Below are positions 7,524 through 17,301 of a stretch of DNA of 64,000 nucleotides, piece by piece. The position numbers were made by a program, and so were the translations under genes. Source of the DNA: Xanthomonas citri pv. mangiferaeindicae (GTDB lineage Bacteria > Pseudomonadota > Gammaproteobacteria > Xanthomonadales > Xanthomonadaceae); contig CP016836.1 in assembly GCA_002240395.1 (NCBI GenBank), positions 2,046,001 to 2,110,000 of the forward strand. The letters run 5' to 3'. The notes beneath the pieces were generated by a model. The model ran no database searches and had not been told where the DNA came from. It saw only the letters and a list, made by a program, of their open reading frames with translations. Position 1 is the first letter of the stretch. Every line of letters starts with the position of its first letter.

Positions 7524-9210
7524 GCGGGGTCCGGTCTCGCGGGACGGGCGGCGCAGGCGCGCGCAGGCGCGCCCACGCCCGGGAGGCGATGATCCACACC
7601 AAGGTGCAGAAGGCGATGAAGGCAATCAGCAGGAAGACATCGTTGTAGGCCAGCACAGTGGCCTCGCGGCTGGCCGTCGCGCCGAGTGCTCGCAGTGCGA
7701 GTGCCTCGCGCAATGCAGGATCGGCGACGGTGGACGCGTAGCCCTGGGCGGTCGCATGCACGCGCGCGGCGACCTGGGGATCGAGCAGGGTCAAGTGCTC
7801 GTTGAGCACGCTGGAATGGAACTTCTCGCGCATGGTCTGGAACGTGCCCAGCACGGCCGAGCCGAGCAGGCCGCCGAGGTTCTGGGTCATGCCGAACAGC
7901 ACGACGAAGCTGATCAGGTTGCGCGGCTGGCTGATTACTGGGCCGATGCCGGCGATCATCATCGGCCCGAGGAAAAACGTGCTGCCGAAGGCCAGCAGGA
8001 ACTGGCTGAGATACATCTGCTCGGGTCGGGTGGCATTGGTCGCCTGCGCATCCATCAGCGCGCCGGTCATCATCAGCAGCAGCGACAGCAACACCGGTTG
8101 CCAGGTCTTGGCCGGATTGATCGTCGCCGCACTGGCGATCAGCCCGGCGACACTGCCGGCCAGCACGATCATGAACAACGTGTGCATCTGCGCATTGCCC
8201 AGGCCCAGCGCCTGCAGGAAGCCGACCGCGCCGGTCGCCTGTTCCGACAGCACGATGCGGATCAGCACGATCGCCAGGGCCAGCCGTAGCATCGCACCGG
8301 TCGCCAGCCATCGCGTATTGAGCAGCGGACGTGTGCGGAAATGCTCGATCGCGATGGCGGCAGTCACCAGCGCGACCGATGCGGCGAGCGCCCAGCCCAG
8401 CCATGCGGTTTCGGTCCACCAGCCGATGCGGCCTTGCGCCAGCACTGCGGTCAGCAACGCGACCCCGGGCGCGAACAGGCCGAAGGTGAGGAAGTCCAGC
8501 GGCTCGAACGCTTTATGGCGATCGCCCGGTGGCAGCTTGAGCAGCAGCACGCAGCCCAGCGCCAGCAGTGCCAGGCCCAGTTCGAACAGATACAGGCCGC
8601 GCCACTCGCCGAATTCGAGCAGATCGGTCGAGAACACCCGTGCCAGCGGCAGCGCCAACTGCGCGATGCCCAATCCCAGCACCAGGCCGCGCAAGCGGTG
8701 CTTTTGCGGGAAGGCCTGCAGCATGTAGTACAGGCCGAGGGTGTTGAGCGCCGCGCCGGCGATGCCGTGGCCGGCGCGGACCGCGATCGCCGAGCCCAGA
8801 TCGTTGACGAACAGATGCGCCAGCGTGATCAACGCGTACAGCACCAGGAACGCTTCGGTGAACAGCCGCAGGCCGAACTGCTGCCTGAACTTCACCAGCA
8901 GGATGTTCATCGACACGTTGGTCATCACGTACGCGGCGGGCAGCCAGGCGACCTCGGCCGCATAAGCACCGAGCGGCCCCTGCAGATCGAGCAGGTTGGC
9001 GGTGACCAGCGCGTTGCCCAGGCCGCCGGTGATCGCGATCACGAAGCCCACGACGCCGTAGGCGACGCGCATCGGCGTGGAATGCAGCGGGGTCGATGGC
9101 GATCCCGGCATCATCGGCCGCTCGTGCGGCGCCCACGCACGCGGTGCGTAGCGGTCGGCGCCGGGCGATCGCGGCGTGGAGGACGGAGCAGGCGGCGGAA
9201 CGCGCGACAT
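7520..9210 (-). CDS. MFS efflux transporter (EmrB/DHA2-like), 3' end frameshifted
   Basis: A 14-helix-type major facilitator protein, probably a proton-driven drug exporter working with the adjacent HlyD protein. Transmembrane helices run from about residue 47 to 550. As written the frame does not stop where expected and continues to 7045, overlapping the HlyD gene by 479 bases with a nonsense-like tail. Adding one G to the run at 7526-7529 gives a stop at 7520 with an ATGA overlap and a product of about 562 residues, the normal length. The error is more likely in the assembly than in the gene. The ATG at 9210 was chosen; an in-frame ATG nearer the first helix is possible. Confidence 0.85.
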
Positions 9211-9366
9211 GGCGCGCAGTCTGGAGCCGTACCCGGTAGGCCGGCAAGGCGCCGCATGCACCGGAGCGTTGCGGGCCAAACCGCTCAGAGTCCGTGTGAT
9301 GGCCGCGTCGATGCCATGCCGATCGGGGCGGGGGACAATGGCGCTTTCATCCGCAAGAGTGCCGCG

Positions 9367-10533
9367 ATGTCCATGATCCGTCCCCTCGTGCTTGCCTGTG
9401 CCGTGCTGCTGGCCGCGTGCTCGGAATCGTCGCCGCCGACAACGCCGGATGCGACCGCTGCGGCGCCGTCCACCGCGCCATCGACCGTCGCGCACGATGC
9501 GGACGCGACGGCGGACGCCGCACGCAGCGAGGTGGCGCCGCTGTATCGGCAACTGCGCGACTTCACCGTGGCCTGCGACAACGGCCTGGCCTGCGAGGCC
9601 ATCGGCGTGAATGACGGCGCGTTCGGTCTGGTGCTGCGGCTGGCGCGCGCGCCGGGCGGCGATGGCGCGCAACGGCTGCGGCTGGGCACGTCGGACGGCG
9701 CGCCCGAGCCCGCAACGCTGCGGCTCGACGGCGTGGCGGTGCCTGAGCTGGCCGCGCTGCCGTGGCAGCGCGACGATGATCGCGATGCGCTGACGCTCGA
9801 CGCCCCGGCCGACATTGCGGCGTTCGTCGCGCTGGTCGGTGACGGCGTTCGGCTGTCGGCCGGCAGCGGCGAGGACGCGCCGGCGTTGTCACTGTCGGGC
9901 CTGCGCGCGGCGTTGCTGCTGATCGACGAGCATCAGCAGCGACTGGACACGCCCGGCGCCTGGGCGCGGCCCGGCGAGCGCAATTCGGCGGCCGTACCCG
10001 GCGCACCGGCGCTGCCGAGGTTGCATGCAGCGGCGCCGCCGCCGGCGCTGTCGCCGCAGGACGCCACACGGCTGACCGCCGCCGTCCGCGCACAGGCCGC
10101 CGACGCGTTGCGCGAGGCCGATTGCAATCCGCCGCGCGACGGCTTCGACATCCGTGACCAGGACGCGGCGTATCCGCTCGATGCCGAGCACGCGCTGGTC
10201 TTCGTCGCGTGCCTGAGCGGTGCCTACCAGACCTCGAGCCTGGCCTTTCGCGTTGCGCGCGACGGCAGCAGCGCGGCGCGCATCGTGCCGCCGGGCCCGC
10301 CCGGGCTCGATGACGTCAATTTCGCGTTGCTGACCAACGCCGACTACGCGCCGGACACCGCCACGCTGTCGCATTTCGCCAAGGGGCGCGGGCTCGCCGA
10401 TTGCGGCGAGGCGGCGCAGTGGCGCTACGACGGGCAAGCGTTCGTATTGGCGCAGTACGCCGAACTGCGCCGCTGCGGAGGCGCGGCGCCCGGCGATTTC
10501 CCGACGTTGTGGCGCACCGACACGGCGCGCTGA
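9367..10533 (+). CDS. DUF1176-like lipoprotein
   Basis: The 388-residue product has a lipoprotein signal peptide with the lipobox LLAAC near residue 18. After a Thr/Ala/Pro linker come segments resembling DUF1176 proteins: FTVACDNGLACEA near 65, a C-terminal ALVFVACLSGAYQTS and a final WRYDGQAFVL. Several cysteines suggest disulfides in the periplasm. It is divergent from the MFS gene and convergent with the cytosine deaminase gene, so it stands alone. Its function is not known. Confidence 0.75.
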   Translation: MSMIRPLVLACAVLLAACSESSPPTTPDATAAAPSTAPSTVAHDADATADAARSEVAPLYRQLRDFTVACDNGLACEAIGVNDGAFGLVLRLARAPGGDGAQRLRLGTSDGAPEPATLRLDGVAVPELAALPWQRDDDRDALTLDAPADIAAFVALVGDGVRLSAGSGEDAPALSLSGLRAALLLIDEHQQRLDTPGAWARPGERNSAAVPGAPALPRLHAAAPPPALSPQDATRLTAAVRAQAADALREADCNPPRDGFDIRDQDAAYPLDAEHALVFVACLSGAYQTSSLAFRVARDGSSAARIVPPGPPGLDDVNFALLTNADYAPDTATLSHFAKGRGLADCGEAAQWRYDGQAFVLAQYAELRRCGGAAPGDFPTLWRTDTAR

Positions 10534-10555
10534 GTGCCTCGATCGCGGGAGCGCG

Positions 10556-11011
10556 TCAGTCCTCGCCGATATCCTCGTTCCAGACCTGCGGGTGCGCGGC
10601 GATGAAGCCGCCGAGCAGGTCGATGCAGTCCTGGCTGTGCAGATCGATCACGTCGACGCCGTGCTCGCGCAGCCAGTCGATGCCGCCGCGGAAGGTCTGC
10701 GACTCGCCGACAACGACCGTGCCGATGCCGAACTGGCGGACCAGGCCGCTGCAGTACCAGCACGGCGCCAGCGTCGTCACCATGATCGTGTCGCGGTAGC
10801 TGCGCTGGCGGCCGGCCTTGCGGAAGGCGTCGGTCTCGCCGTGCACGGACGGGTCATCCTCCTGCACGCGGCGGTTGTGGCCGCAGCCCAACAGCCGGCC
10901 GTCGCGGTGATAGAGCGCCGCGCCGATCGGGATGCCGCCCTCGGCCAGGCCCTGGCGGGCTTCGGCGATGGCGGTGTCGAGCAGGGCGCGGTAGTCGGGC
11001 GTGGCGATCAT
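10556..11011 (-). CDS. Yeast-type cytosine deaminase (CDA fold)
   Basis: Likely converts cytosine to uracil for pyrimidine salvage. The zinc site is H57-G-E59 plus C84-W-Y-C87, and Glu59 would be the proton shuttle. The HGE motif (not HAE), GGIPIGA near 26, LGCGHNRRVQ and the terminal PQVWNEDIGED tail match the fungal Fcy1 arrangement closely, and that tail normally closes the active site. The 151-residue length also fits. The start at 11011 gives the usual short N-terminus. Guanine deaminase or a related nucleoside deaminase is a less likely alternative. The gene is transcribed alone. Confidence 0.8.
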   Translation of the reverse strand: MIATPDYRALLDTAIAEARQGLAEGGIPIGAALYHRDGRLLGCGHNRRVQEDDPSVHGETDAFRKAGRQRSYRDTIMVTTLAPCWYCSGLVRQFGIGTVVVGESQTFRGGIDWLREHGVDVIDLHSQDCIDLLGGFIAAHPQVWNEDIGED

Positions 11012-11149
11012 CGGCGGTCGTAGCAGCGCGGGGCTTGCAGTCTGACGCGCCTGCGCGGTGCGGTCGAGCGGGCGCGCCGATCGCGGCAAATTCTTAACAT
11101 TCGCGTGGCAGAATCCGCGCTCCTCCCCGCGCGCGATGCAAGAACACCT

Positions 11150-12694
11150 ATGGAATGGCTGGCCGACCCGACGATTTGGATGGGTCTGGCGACCCTGGTG
11201 GTCCTCGAGATCATCCTGGGCATCGACAACCTGGTGTTCATCGCCATCCTCGCCGACAAGCTGCCCCCCGAGCAGCGCGACAAGGCGCGGATCATCGGTC
11301 TGACCCTGGCGCTGCTGATGCGCCTGGTGCTGCTGGCGTTGCTGGCATGGATCATGAAGCTGACCGCGCCGTTATTCTCGGTCTGGGGTAACCCGTTCTC
11401 CGGGCGCGACCTGATTTTGCTCGTCGGCGGCCTGTTCCTGTTGTTCAAAGCGACGATGGAGCTGCACGAGCGGCTCGAGGGGCGGGAGCACGACAACGGC
11501 GGCAAGAAGGCCTACGCCGCGTTCGGCGTCGTGGTCGCGCAGATCGTCGTACTCGATGCGGTGTTCTCGCTCGACTCGGTGATCACCGCGGTCGGCATGG
11601 TCGAGCATCTGGGCGTGATGTACGCCGCGGTGATCATCGCGATGGCGGTGATGATGCTGGCCAGCAAGCCGCTGACGCGCTTCGTCAGCCGCCATCCGAC
11701 GGTCGTGGTGCTGTGCCTGGGCTTCTTGCTGATGATCGGCTTCAGCCTCGTCGCCGAGGGCCTGGGCTTCAAGATTCCGAAGGGCTACCTGTACGCGGCG
11801 ATCGTGTTCTCGATCCTGATCGAGGCGTTCAATCAGTGGTCGCGCTACAACCGCGAGCGCCATGTGCGCCAGCTGCCGTTCCGTCAGCGCACCGCCGACG
11901 CAGTGCTGCGCCTGCTTGGCGCGCGTCCGGACACGGTGAGCGAGGGCGTCAGCGAGCCGGCCGAGCAGGCGCCCGATGGCGAGCGTCTGGAGGCGGCCGA
12001 GCACGACATGATCCGCAGTGTGCTGACCCTGGCCGAGCGGCCGGTGTCGAGCGTGATGACGGTGCGCGGCGATATCGAGTGGATCGACGCCACACGTGGT
12101 TTGGCGCACGCGACCGAGCGGCTGGTGCAGTCGCCGCATACCCGCTTGCCGGTCTGCGACGGCGAGCTCGATCGCCTGCTGGGCGTGGTGCAGAGCAGCG
12201 ACCTGCTGTCGAGCGTGCTGCAGGGCCGGGCACTGAACGTGACCGAGTTCGTCCGCGAGCCGCTGGTCGTGCCCGAGGGCACGTCGACCTTGCGCGTGCT
12301 CGAACAGATCCGTGCCCATCCGATCCCGATCGCGGTCGTCGTCGACGAGTACGGCAGCATCGAAGGCATGGTCACCGCGAACGACCTGCTGGCCACGATC
12401 GCCGGCGACTTGGCCGACACCCAGGACGCCGACTACGGCGCGGTGCGCGGCGAGGACGGCGCCTGGCTGGTCGACGGCTCGATGTCGATGCAGGACCTGG
12501 CGCTGGCAACCGGCCTGAGCCTGCCGACCAGCCCGACCTATGTGACCCTGTCCGGGCTGGTGGTCCACGCCCTCGACCGGATGCCGGCCGAAGGCGACGA
12601 GGTGACCATCGATGGTCACCTGCTGCGGGTCGAATCGCTGGAGCGGCGGCGGGTCGGGCGCCTGCGGATCGCGCCGGCCCCGAATGAGGGATAA
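11150..12694 (+). CDS. TerC-family membrane protein with CBS pair and CorC domain
   Basis: The 514-residue product fuses an integral membrane TerC domain (about 1-235, with conserved EIILGIDNLVFI and VLDAVFSLDSVITAVGM acidic motifs) to a cytoplasmic CBS pair (about 285-410) and a C-terminal CorC/HlyC transporter-associated domain (about 430-512). This is the YegH/YoaE-type architecture. TerC proteins are linked to metal, especially manganese, export or delivery; the CBS pair probably senses a nucleotide. The ATG at 11150 starts just before the first helix. ubiE follows after 7 bases and may be cotranscribed. Confidence 0.9.
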   Translation: MEWLADPTIWMGLATLVVLEIILGIDNLVFIAILADKLPPEQRDKARIIGLTLALLMRLVLLALLAWIMKLTAPLFSVWGNPFSGRDLILLVGGLFLLFKATMELHERLEGREHDNGGKKAYAAFGVVVAQIVVLDAVFSLDSVITAVGMVEHLGVMYAAVIIAMAVMMLASKPLTRFVSRHPTVVVLCLGFLLMIGFSLVAEGLGFKIPKGYLYAAIVFSILIEAFNQWSRYNRERHVRQLPFRQRTADAVLRLLGARPDTVSEGVSEPAEQAPDGERLEAAEHDMIRSVLTLAERPVSSVMTVRGDIEWIDATRGLAHATERLVQSPHTRLPVCDGELDRLLGVVQSSDLLSSVLQGRALNVTEFVREPLVVPEGTSTLRVLEQIRAHPIPIAVVVDEYGSIEGMVTANDLLATIAGDLADTQDADYGAVRGEDGAWLVDGSMSMQDLALATGLSLPTSPTYVTLSGLVVHALDRMPAEGDEVTIDGHLLRVESLERRRVGRLRIAPAPNEG

Positions 12695-12701
12695 TCGGCC
12701 C

Positions 12702-13463
12702 ATGAGCGACGAATCCTCCAGACCCGACACCACCCATTTCGGCTTCCGCGACGTCCCCACCGGCGAGAAGCAGAAGCTGGTTGGCCAGGTGTTCTCCTCA
12801 GTCGCAGGCAACTACGACCTGATGAACGATCTGATGAGCCTGGGCATCCATCGGGTGTGGAAGCGCTATTTCGTCGCGACCGCGCAGGTGCGCCGCGGCG
12901 ACCGCGTGCTCGATCTGGCCGGCGGCACCGGCGACATCGCGGCCCTGCTCAAGAGTCGGGTCGGCGAATCGGGTGAACTGGTGCTCGGCGACATCAATGC
13001 GGCGATGCTGCGCACCGGTCGCGACCGCATGACCGATCGCGGGCAGGTGCGCGGCTTCGAGTACGTGCAGTGCAACGCCGAAACGCTGCCGTTCCCCGAC
13101 AACAGCTTCGACCTGGTCACGATCGCCTTCGGCCTGCGCAACGTCACCGACAAGGACGCAGCGCTGCGCGAGATGCAGCGTGTGCTGCGCGTCGGCGGCC
13201 AGGCGCGCGTGCTCGAGTTCTCCCAGGTCAAGCCCGAGTGGTTCCGGCCGCTCTACGATTTCCATTCGTTCCAGGTGCTGCCGCGACTGGGCCGCCTGTT
13301 TGCCGGCGATGCGGACAGCTACCGCTACCTGGCCGAGTCGATCCGCAAGCATCCGCCGCAGGACGAACTCAAGTCGATGATGGACGCGGCCGGCTTCGTG
13401 CGTTGCCGCTACCGCAACCTGTCGGCTGGCATCGTCGCGATCCACGACGGCTTCAAGGCCTGA
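12702..13463 (+). CDS. ubiE: Ubiquinone/menaquinone methyltransferase UbiE
   Basis: SAM-dependent C-methyltransferase of ubiquinone (and menaquinone) synthesis. The 253-residue product shows the family start HFGFRDV, VFSSVAGNYDLMNDLMS, the SAM-binding LDLAGGTGDIA near 70, CNAETLPFPDNSFD near 125 and the C-terminal AGIVAIHDGFKA. Length is normal. The ATG at 12702 follows the TerC-like gene by 7 bases. A stable hairpin at 13472-13490 lies just after its stop, before the convergent endonuclease V gene. Confidence 0.96.
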   Translation: MSDESSRPDTTHFGFRDVPTGEKQKLVGQVFSSVAGNYDLMNDLMSLGIHRVWKRYFVATAQVRRGDRVLDLAGGTGDIAALLKSRVGESGELVLGDINAAMLRTGRDRMTDRGQVRGFEYVQCNAETLPFPDNSFDLVTIAFGLRNVTDKDAALREMQRVLRVGGQARVLEFSQVKPEWFRPLYDFHSFQVLPRLGRLFAGDADSYRYLAESIRKHPPQDELKSMMDAAGFVRCRYRNLSAGIVAIHDGFKA

Positions 13464-13471
13464 CACGCTGC

Positions 13472-13490
13472 GGCCGGCGTTGCGCCGGCC
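13472..13490. terminator. Hairpin between ubiE and nfi
   Basis: GGCCGGCG (13472-13479) pairs with CGCCGGCC (13483-13490) around a 3-base loop, 9 bases after the ubiE stop. There is no T run, so it could be a weak or bidirectional terminator for the two convergent genes. Confidence 0.45.
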
Positions 13491-13592
13491 CGGGACAGCC
13501 CAACGAAGGCGCGCCGCGCCTGCTCGCAGCGTGCCGTCAGACGATTGGCCGTGAACGACGTGCCTGCGAACCGCGCGCTTTGAAGCGGCGCG

Positions 13593-14288
13593 TCAGAACA
13601 GCGTGGGGGCGACGTCGATGGCGCCGCGCCGCGATGCGAGCCGGTCGGCCAGCCGTGTCGGCTCGGGCAGCCGGTAGCCACGCAGGCAGCGCAGCGTCCA
13701 GTCCAGTGCGCCGTCGACGGAGACCCGGTGCCCGGGCGAGACGATCAGCGGATTGCAGCGTGCGCGGCTGCGCAGCGCCCAGCCGATGTGCGTGCCGCGG
13801 TCGCGCAGCGGCGACCGGTCGCCGGGCGTATCGCCGGGCGGTTCGAACTGCCCGGCCAGCCGCTTCTTGGCCACGCCGATGCTGGCAAGGCCGGTGGCCA
13901 CGCCGAAGTGCGCCGCGATGCCCAGACGCCGCGGATGCGCGATGCCCTGGCCGTCCACGAACACCAGGTCGGGCGTCTGCGACAGCTGCGCGAGTGCGGC
14001 GAGCAGCGCCGGCAGCTCGCGGAAGCTCAGCAGGCCGGGCACATAGGGCATGCGAGTCGGCAGGCGGGCGATATGGGCCTCGACTGGCTGCAGCGACTGC
14101 GCATCGAGCAGCACCACCGCGGCGCGGGTGATGTCGCCGGCCTCCTCGAACCCGACGTCGAAGCCGGCGAGCCAGCGGACGCATGTCGGCAGCCGGTCCT
14201 CGAGCACGACCTGCGCGCCCAGGCGCGATTGCAGGGCACGCGCCTGGGCGGGGCTGCCGTCCCAGTCGTCGAAAGGGGCCTTGTTCAT
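13593..14288 (-). CDS. nfi: Endonuclease V
   Basis: Cleaves DNA one base 3' to deoxyinosine, starting repair of deaminated adenine. The 231-residue product has the metal-binding Asp44 in AGFDVGF (normally VDVSY), PYVPGLLSFRELP with the catalytic Glu, FVDGQGIAHPRRLGIAAHFG and GVAKKRL. Length and motif order are those of bacterial Nfi. The ATG at 14288 was chosen because the conserved region follows. It is convergent with ubiE and divergent from the M1 aminopeptidase, with a 113-base shared upstream region. Confidence 0.92.
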   Translation of the reverse strand: MNKAPFDDWDGSPAQARALQSRLGAQVVLEDRLPTCVRWLAGFDVGFEEAGDITRAAVVLLDAQSLQPVEAHIARLPTRMPYVPGLLSFRELPALLAALAQLSQTPDLVFVDGQGIAHPRRLGIAAHFGVATGLASIGVAKKRLAGQFEPPGDTPGDRSPLRDRGTHIGWALRSRARCNPLIVSPGHRVSVDGALDWTLRCLRGYRLPEPTRLADRLASRRGAIDVAPTLF

Positions 14289-14401
14289 GCGCGCATGTTG
14301 CGATGCCTCCGGTCGCCTGGGCGTGCAGATCCAGGGCATCGGCAGGCCATGCGGGGCGACGGAGTAGACTGCGCCTCGGTTCTTCCGCCGCGAGACGTTC
14401 C

Positions 14402-16396
14402 GTGATCCGAATTCCCCCGTTCCGTTTCCCGCAGCTGGCCTCGGTGCTGCTGCTGTCCCTGTCGGCCCTGGTGATCAGCGGCTGCAAGCCCGACGCCGGC
14501 ACCGCGCCGGCACCGCCGGCCAGCGAAAAGCCGCCGGCCGAGGCCGCCGACCGCGACGAACATTCCTACGCCGAGCCCGAGAAGGTCGTCACCGAGGATC
14601 TGGCGCTGGACCTGGCGCTCGACTTCGATGCCCGCACCATCGCCGGCACCGCGACCTACACGCTGCAGTGGAAGGACCCGGCCGCGACCGAACTGGTGCT
14701 CGACACGCGCGCGCTGACGATCGAAAAGGTCGAGGGCGAGGCCGGCGGGCAGTGGCAGCCGTTGCAGTACGCGCTGGCCGATGCCGACGCGACCCTCGGC
14801 AGCAAGCTGACGATCCAGGCACCCGACCGCAACGCCCGGATCCGCGTGACCTACACCACTTCGCCCGATGCCTCGGGCCTGCAGTGGCTCACCCCGGAGA
14901 TGACCGAGGGCAAGAAGCTGCCCTTCATGTTCAGCCAGTCGCAGCAGATCCATGCGCGCTCGTGGGTGCCGCTGCAAGACACGCCGGCGATCCGCTACAC
15001 CTACAGCGCGCACGTGACCTCGCGTCCGGACGTGATGGTGCTGATGAGCGCGGACAACGATCCGGCTGCCCAGCGCGATGGCGACTACGCGTTCAAGATG
15101 CCGCAGAAGATCCCCTCCTACCTGATGGCGATCGCCGCCGGCGACCTGGTGTTCAAGCCGATTTCCGAGCGCAGCGGCATCTGGGCCGAGCCTGCGACGA
15201 TCGACCGCGCGGTCGACGAGTTCGCCGACACCGAGAAGATGATCGCCACCACCGAGCAGCTCTACGGGCCGTACCGCTGGGAGCGCTACGACCTGCTGAT
15301 CCTGCCGCCGTCGTTCCCCTACGGCGGCATGGAGAACCCGCGCCTGTCGTTCATCACTCCGACCGTCATCGTCGGCGACAAGTCGCTGGTCTCGCTGGTC
15401 GCCCACGAGCTCGCGCACAGCTGGTCGGGCAATCTGGTGACGTTCGCCAGCGCCAAGCACGGCTGGCTCAACGAGGGCTTCACCAGCTACGTGGAGAACC
15501 GCATCGTCGAATCGGTCTACGGCAAGGAGACCAGCGACATGGAGTTCGTGATCGCCCGCAACGCGCTCAAGGAGAGCATCGTCTCGATGCCCGAGCCGGT
15601 GCAGGCACTGGCGGTCAAGCCGGGCACGGTGCTCGACGCCGACGACGCGCTGAGCGCAGTCGCTTACGACAAGGGCGCGTGGTTCCTGCAGTTCCTCGAG
15701 CAGCGCTTCGGCCGCGAGCCGTTCGACGCGTTCCTGCGCGGCTACTTCGACCATTTCGCGTTCCAGAGCATCACCACCGAGCAGTTCCTCGCGTACGCGA
15801 AGGAGCATCTGTTCGACAAGTATCCGGGCACAGTCACCGACGCCGAGATCCAGGAATGGGTCTATGGCCCGGGCATCCCGGCCTCGGCGCCGCAGGTGAT
15901 GTCGCGCAACTTCGGCATCGTCGACTCCGCGCGACTGGCCTGGTTGGGCAGCGCGCAGCTGCCGCCGCGCCAGATCACCGATGCCTGGTCGACGCAGGAG
16001 TGGCTGCATTTCCTCGACAGCCTGCCGGCGACGCTGACCCACGAGCAGATGGCCCAGCTCGATGGCGCCTACCACTTCACCGGCACCGGCAACGGTGAGA
16101 TCGCGATGCGCTGGTATCCGCTGGCCGTGCGTAGCGGCTACACCGAGGCGAATGCGGCGCTGGCCGAGTTCACCGCACGCGTCGGTCGCCGCAAGCTGAT
16201 CATGCCGATCTACGACGCGCTGGTGCAGACCGAATCCGGCCTGGCGCTGGCCAAGGAGATCTTCGCCAAGGCGCGTCCGGGCTATCACCCGATCACGACC
16301 GGCTCGGTGGAGAAGGTGATCGCCGAGGCTAAGCCGGCCCCGGCCGCCGAGCCGGCCGCGCCTGCGGTCGACGAGGCCGCCCCCGCGGCCAACTGA
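14402..16396 (+). CDS. Lipoprotein M1 aminopeptidase (leukotriene-A4-hydrolase type)
   Basis: Zinc metallopeptidase. The 664-residue product begins at GTG 14402 with a lipoprotein signal (LVISGC near residue 25), so it is probably anchored facing the periplasm. GGMEN near 312 binds the substrate amino end; the zinc site is H335-ELA-H339 with Glu358, an exact HEXXH-X18-E pattern. The C-terminal helical domain (about 540-640) is of LTA4-hydrolase type. An Ala/Pro-rich tail ends the protein. GTG is the only start that keeps a proper signal peptide. It stands alone and is followed by a UUCG hairpin. Confidence 0.92.
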   Translation: MIRIPPFRFPQLASVLLLSLSALVISGCKPDAGTAPAPPASEKPPAEAADRDEHSYAEPEKVVTEDLALDLALDFDARTIAGTATYTLQWKDPAATELVLDTRALTIEKVEGEAGGQWQPLQYALADADATLGSKLTIQAPDRNARIRVTYTTSPDASGLQWLTPEMTEGKKLPFMFSQSQQIHARSWVPLQDTPAIRYTYSAHVTSRPDVMVLMSADNDPAAQRDGDYAFKMPQKIPSYLMAIAAGDLVFKPISERSGIWAEPATIDRAVDEFADTEKMIATTEQLYGPYRWERYDLLILPPSFPYGGMENPRLSFITPTVIVGDKSLVSLVAHELAHSWSGNLVTFASAKHGWLNEGFTSYVENRIVESVYGKETSDMEFVIARNALKESIVSMPEPVQALAVKPGTVLDADDALSAVAYDKGAWFLQFLEQRFGREPFDAFLRGYFDHFAFQSITTEQFLAYAKEHLFDKYPGTVTDAEIQEWVYGPGIPASAPQVMSRNFGIVDSARLAWLGSAQLPPRQITDAWSTQEWLHFLDSLPATLTHEQMAQLDGAYHFTGTGNGEIAMRWYPLAVRSGYTEANAALAEFTARVGRRKLIMPIYDALVQTESGLALAKEIFAKARPGYHPITTGSVEKVIAEAKPAPAAEPAAPAVDEAAPAAN

Positions 16397-16413
16397 CCGT
16401 CGGTGCGGTTTTG

Positions 16414-16437
16414 CGCGGCCGCCTTCGGGCGGCCGCG
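16414..16437 (+). terminator. Hairpin with UUCG tetraloop after the M1 peptidase
   Basis: CGCGGCCGCC (16414-16423) and GGCGGCCGCG (16428-16437) form a perfect 10-bp stem closed by a TTCG loop, 17 bases after the peptidase stop. No T tract follows; TTTT precedes it instead. It is very stable and may stop transcription or protect the transcript end. Confidence 0.5.
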
Positions 16438-16533
16438 TGCGTTCTGGACGGGCGCCGCGATGCGGACGCCTGCTACGCTGGTGCGGTGCGCGCCGTGGTG
16501 GCGTCGTGCCCTTCGAAACGAGAGACCCTGCCC

Positions 16534-17267
16534 ATGCCCGCCGTTGCCCGCCCGTTCGCTGCCGTCCTGTTCGTCGCATCGCTGGCGTTGGCCGGTTGCC
16601 AGGACCGCGAGGCGCAGGCTGCCGCTCAGGCCCAGGCCCAAGCGCAAGCCAACGAGCAGCAGGCGGTCGCCGGCGAACGCGACTTCGAAGCCGCCGTCGC
16701 CGCCGAGAACTGGGCGCTGGCCAAGGCCCAGGCCGACGTCCTGCTGTCGCGCTACCCCCAGACCGAGGCCGCCGGCCGCGTGCGTGCGAAGTTCGACGAG
16801 GTCCGCAGCCGCGGCGACGCGGTGCGCGAGCAGGCGCGGACCGCGGCCTTGTGGAGCTACGACACCCGCCCTGCCGACGGCGGGCAACAGGTGTCGGCAG
16901 CGATCTATGCCCGCGAGCCGGTCGATGTCGATGGCAGCGGGAGCAAGCCCGTGCGGCTGATCTTCCGCGACCATCCCTCGTGGGGCGCAGCAGCTACCTT
17001 GTGCTGGAGGCGGGGGATTTCGACTGCTATCCCAGCTGCCGGGTCGAGGTGACAGTGGACGAGGCCGCGCCGCGCCGCATGGCGGCCAACCGGCCGCAGA
17101 CCGACGAGGCGATCGCGATGTTCATCGACGACGAGAAGGCGCTGTGGCGTCTGCTCGAGGGCGCAAAGACGCTATCGATCGCGTTCCCGGTCAACGCCGG
17201 CGGCACCCGCACGGCGGTGTTCGAAGTCGCCGGGCTCGACCGGGCACGGATGCCGGGCTGGCAGTGA
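16534..17267 (+). CDS. Hypothetical lipoprotein, frameshifted
   Basis: Starts MPAVARPF with a lipoprotein signal (ALAGC), then a Gln/Ala-rich segment and a helical TPR-like stretch (AENWALAKAQADVLLSRYP). The first frame runs to about 16985 and would end at 17052 in unrelated residues. The sense continues one frame over as GRSSYLVLEAGDFDCYPSCRVEV to the stop at 17267. One extra G in the run at 16982-16985 joins both parts into a protein of about 244 residues. The gene is recognisable as a periplasmic lipoprotein but not assigned to a family. Confidence 0.65.
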
Positions 17268-17301
17268 GCCTGCGGCGCAACGCACTGGGACGTCCGCACT
17301 G

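Noticed and set aside
14285..16579. Open frame antisense to the M1 peptidase
   Set aside because: No motif, and the sense strand carries an intact zinc-peptidase signature.
16534..17267. Lipoprotein gene as a pseudogene
   Set aside because: One base in a G run restores the frame, and six other sites in the window show the same error type.
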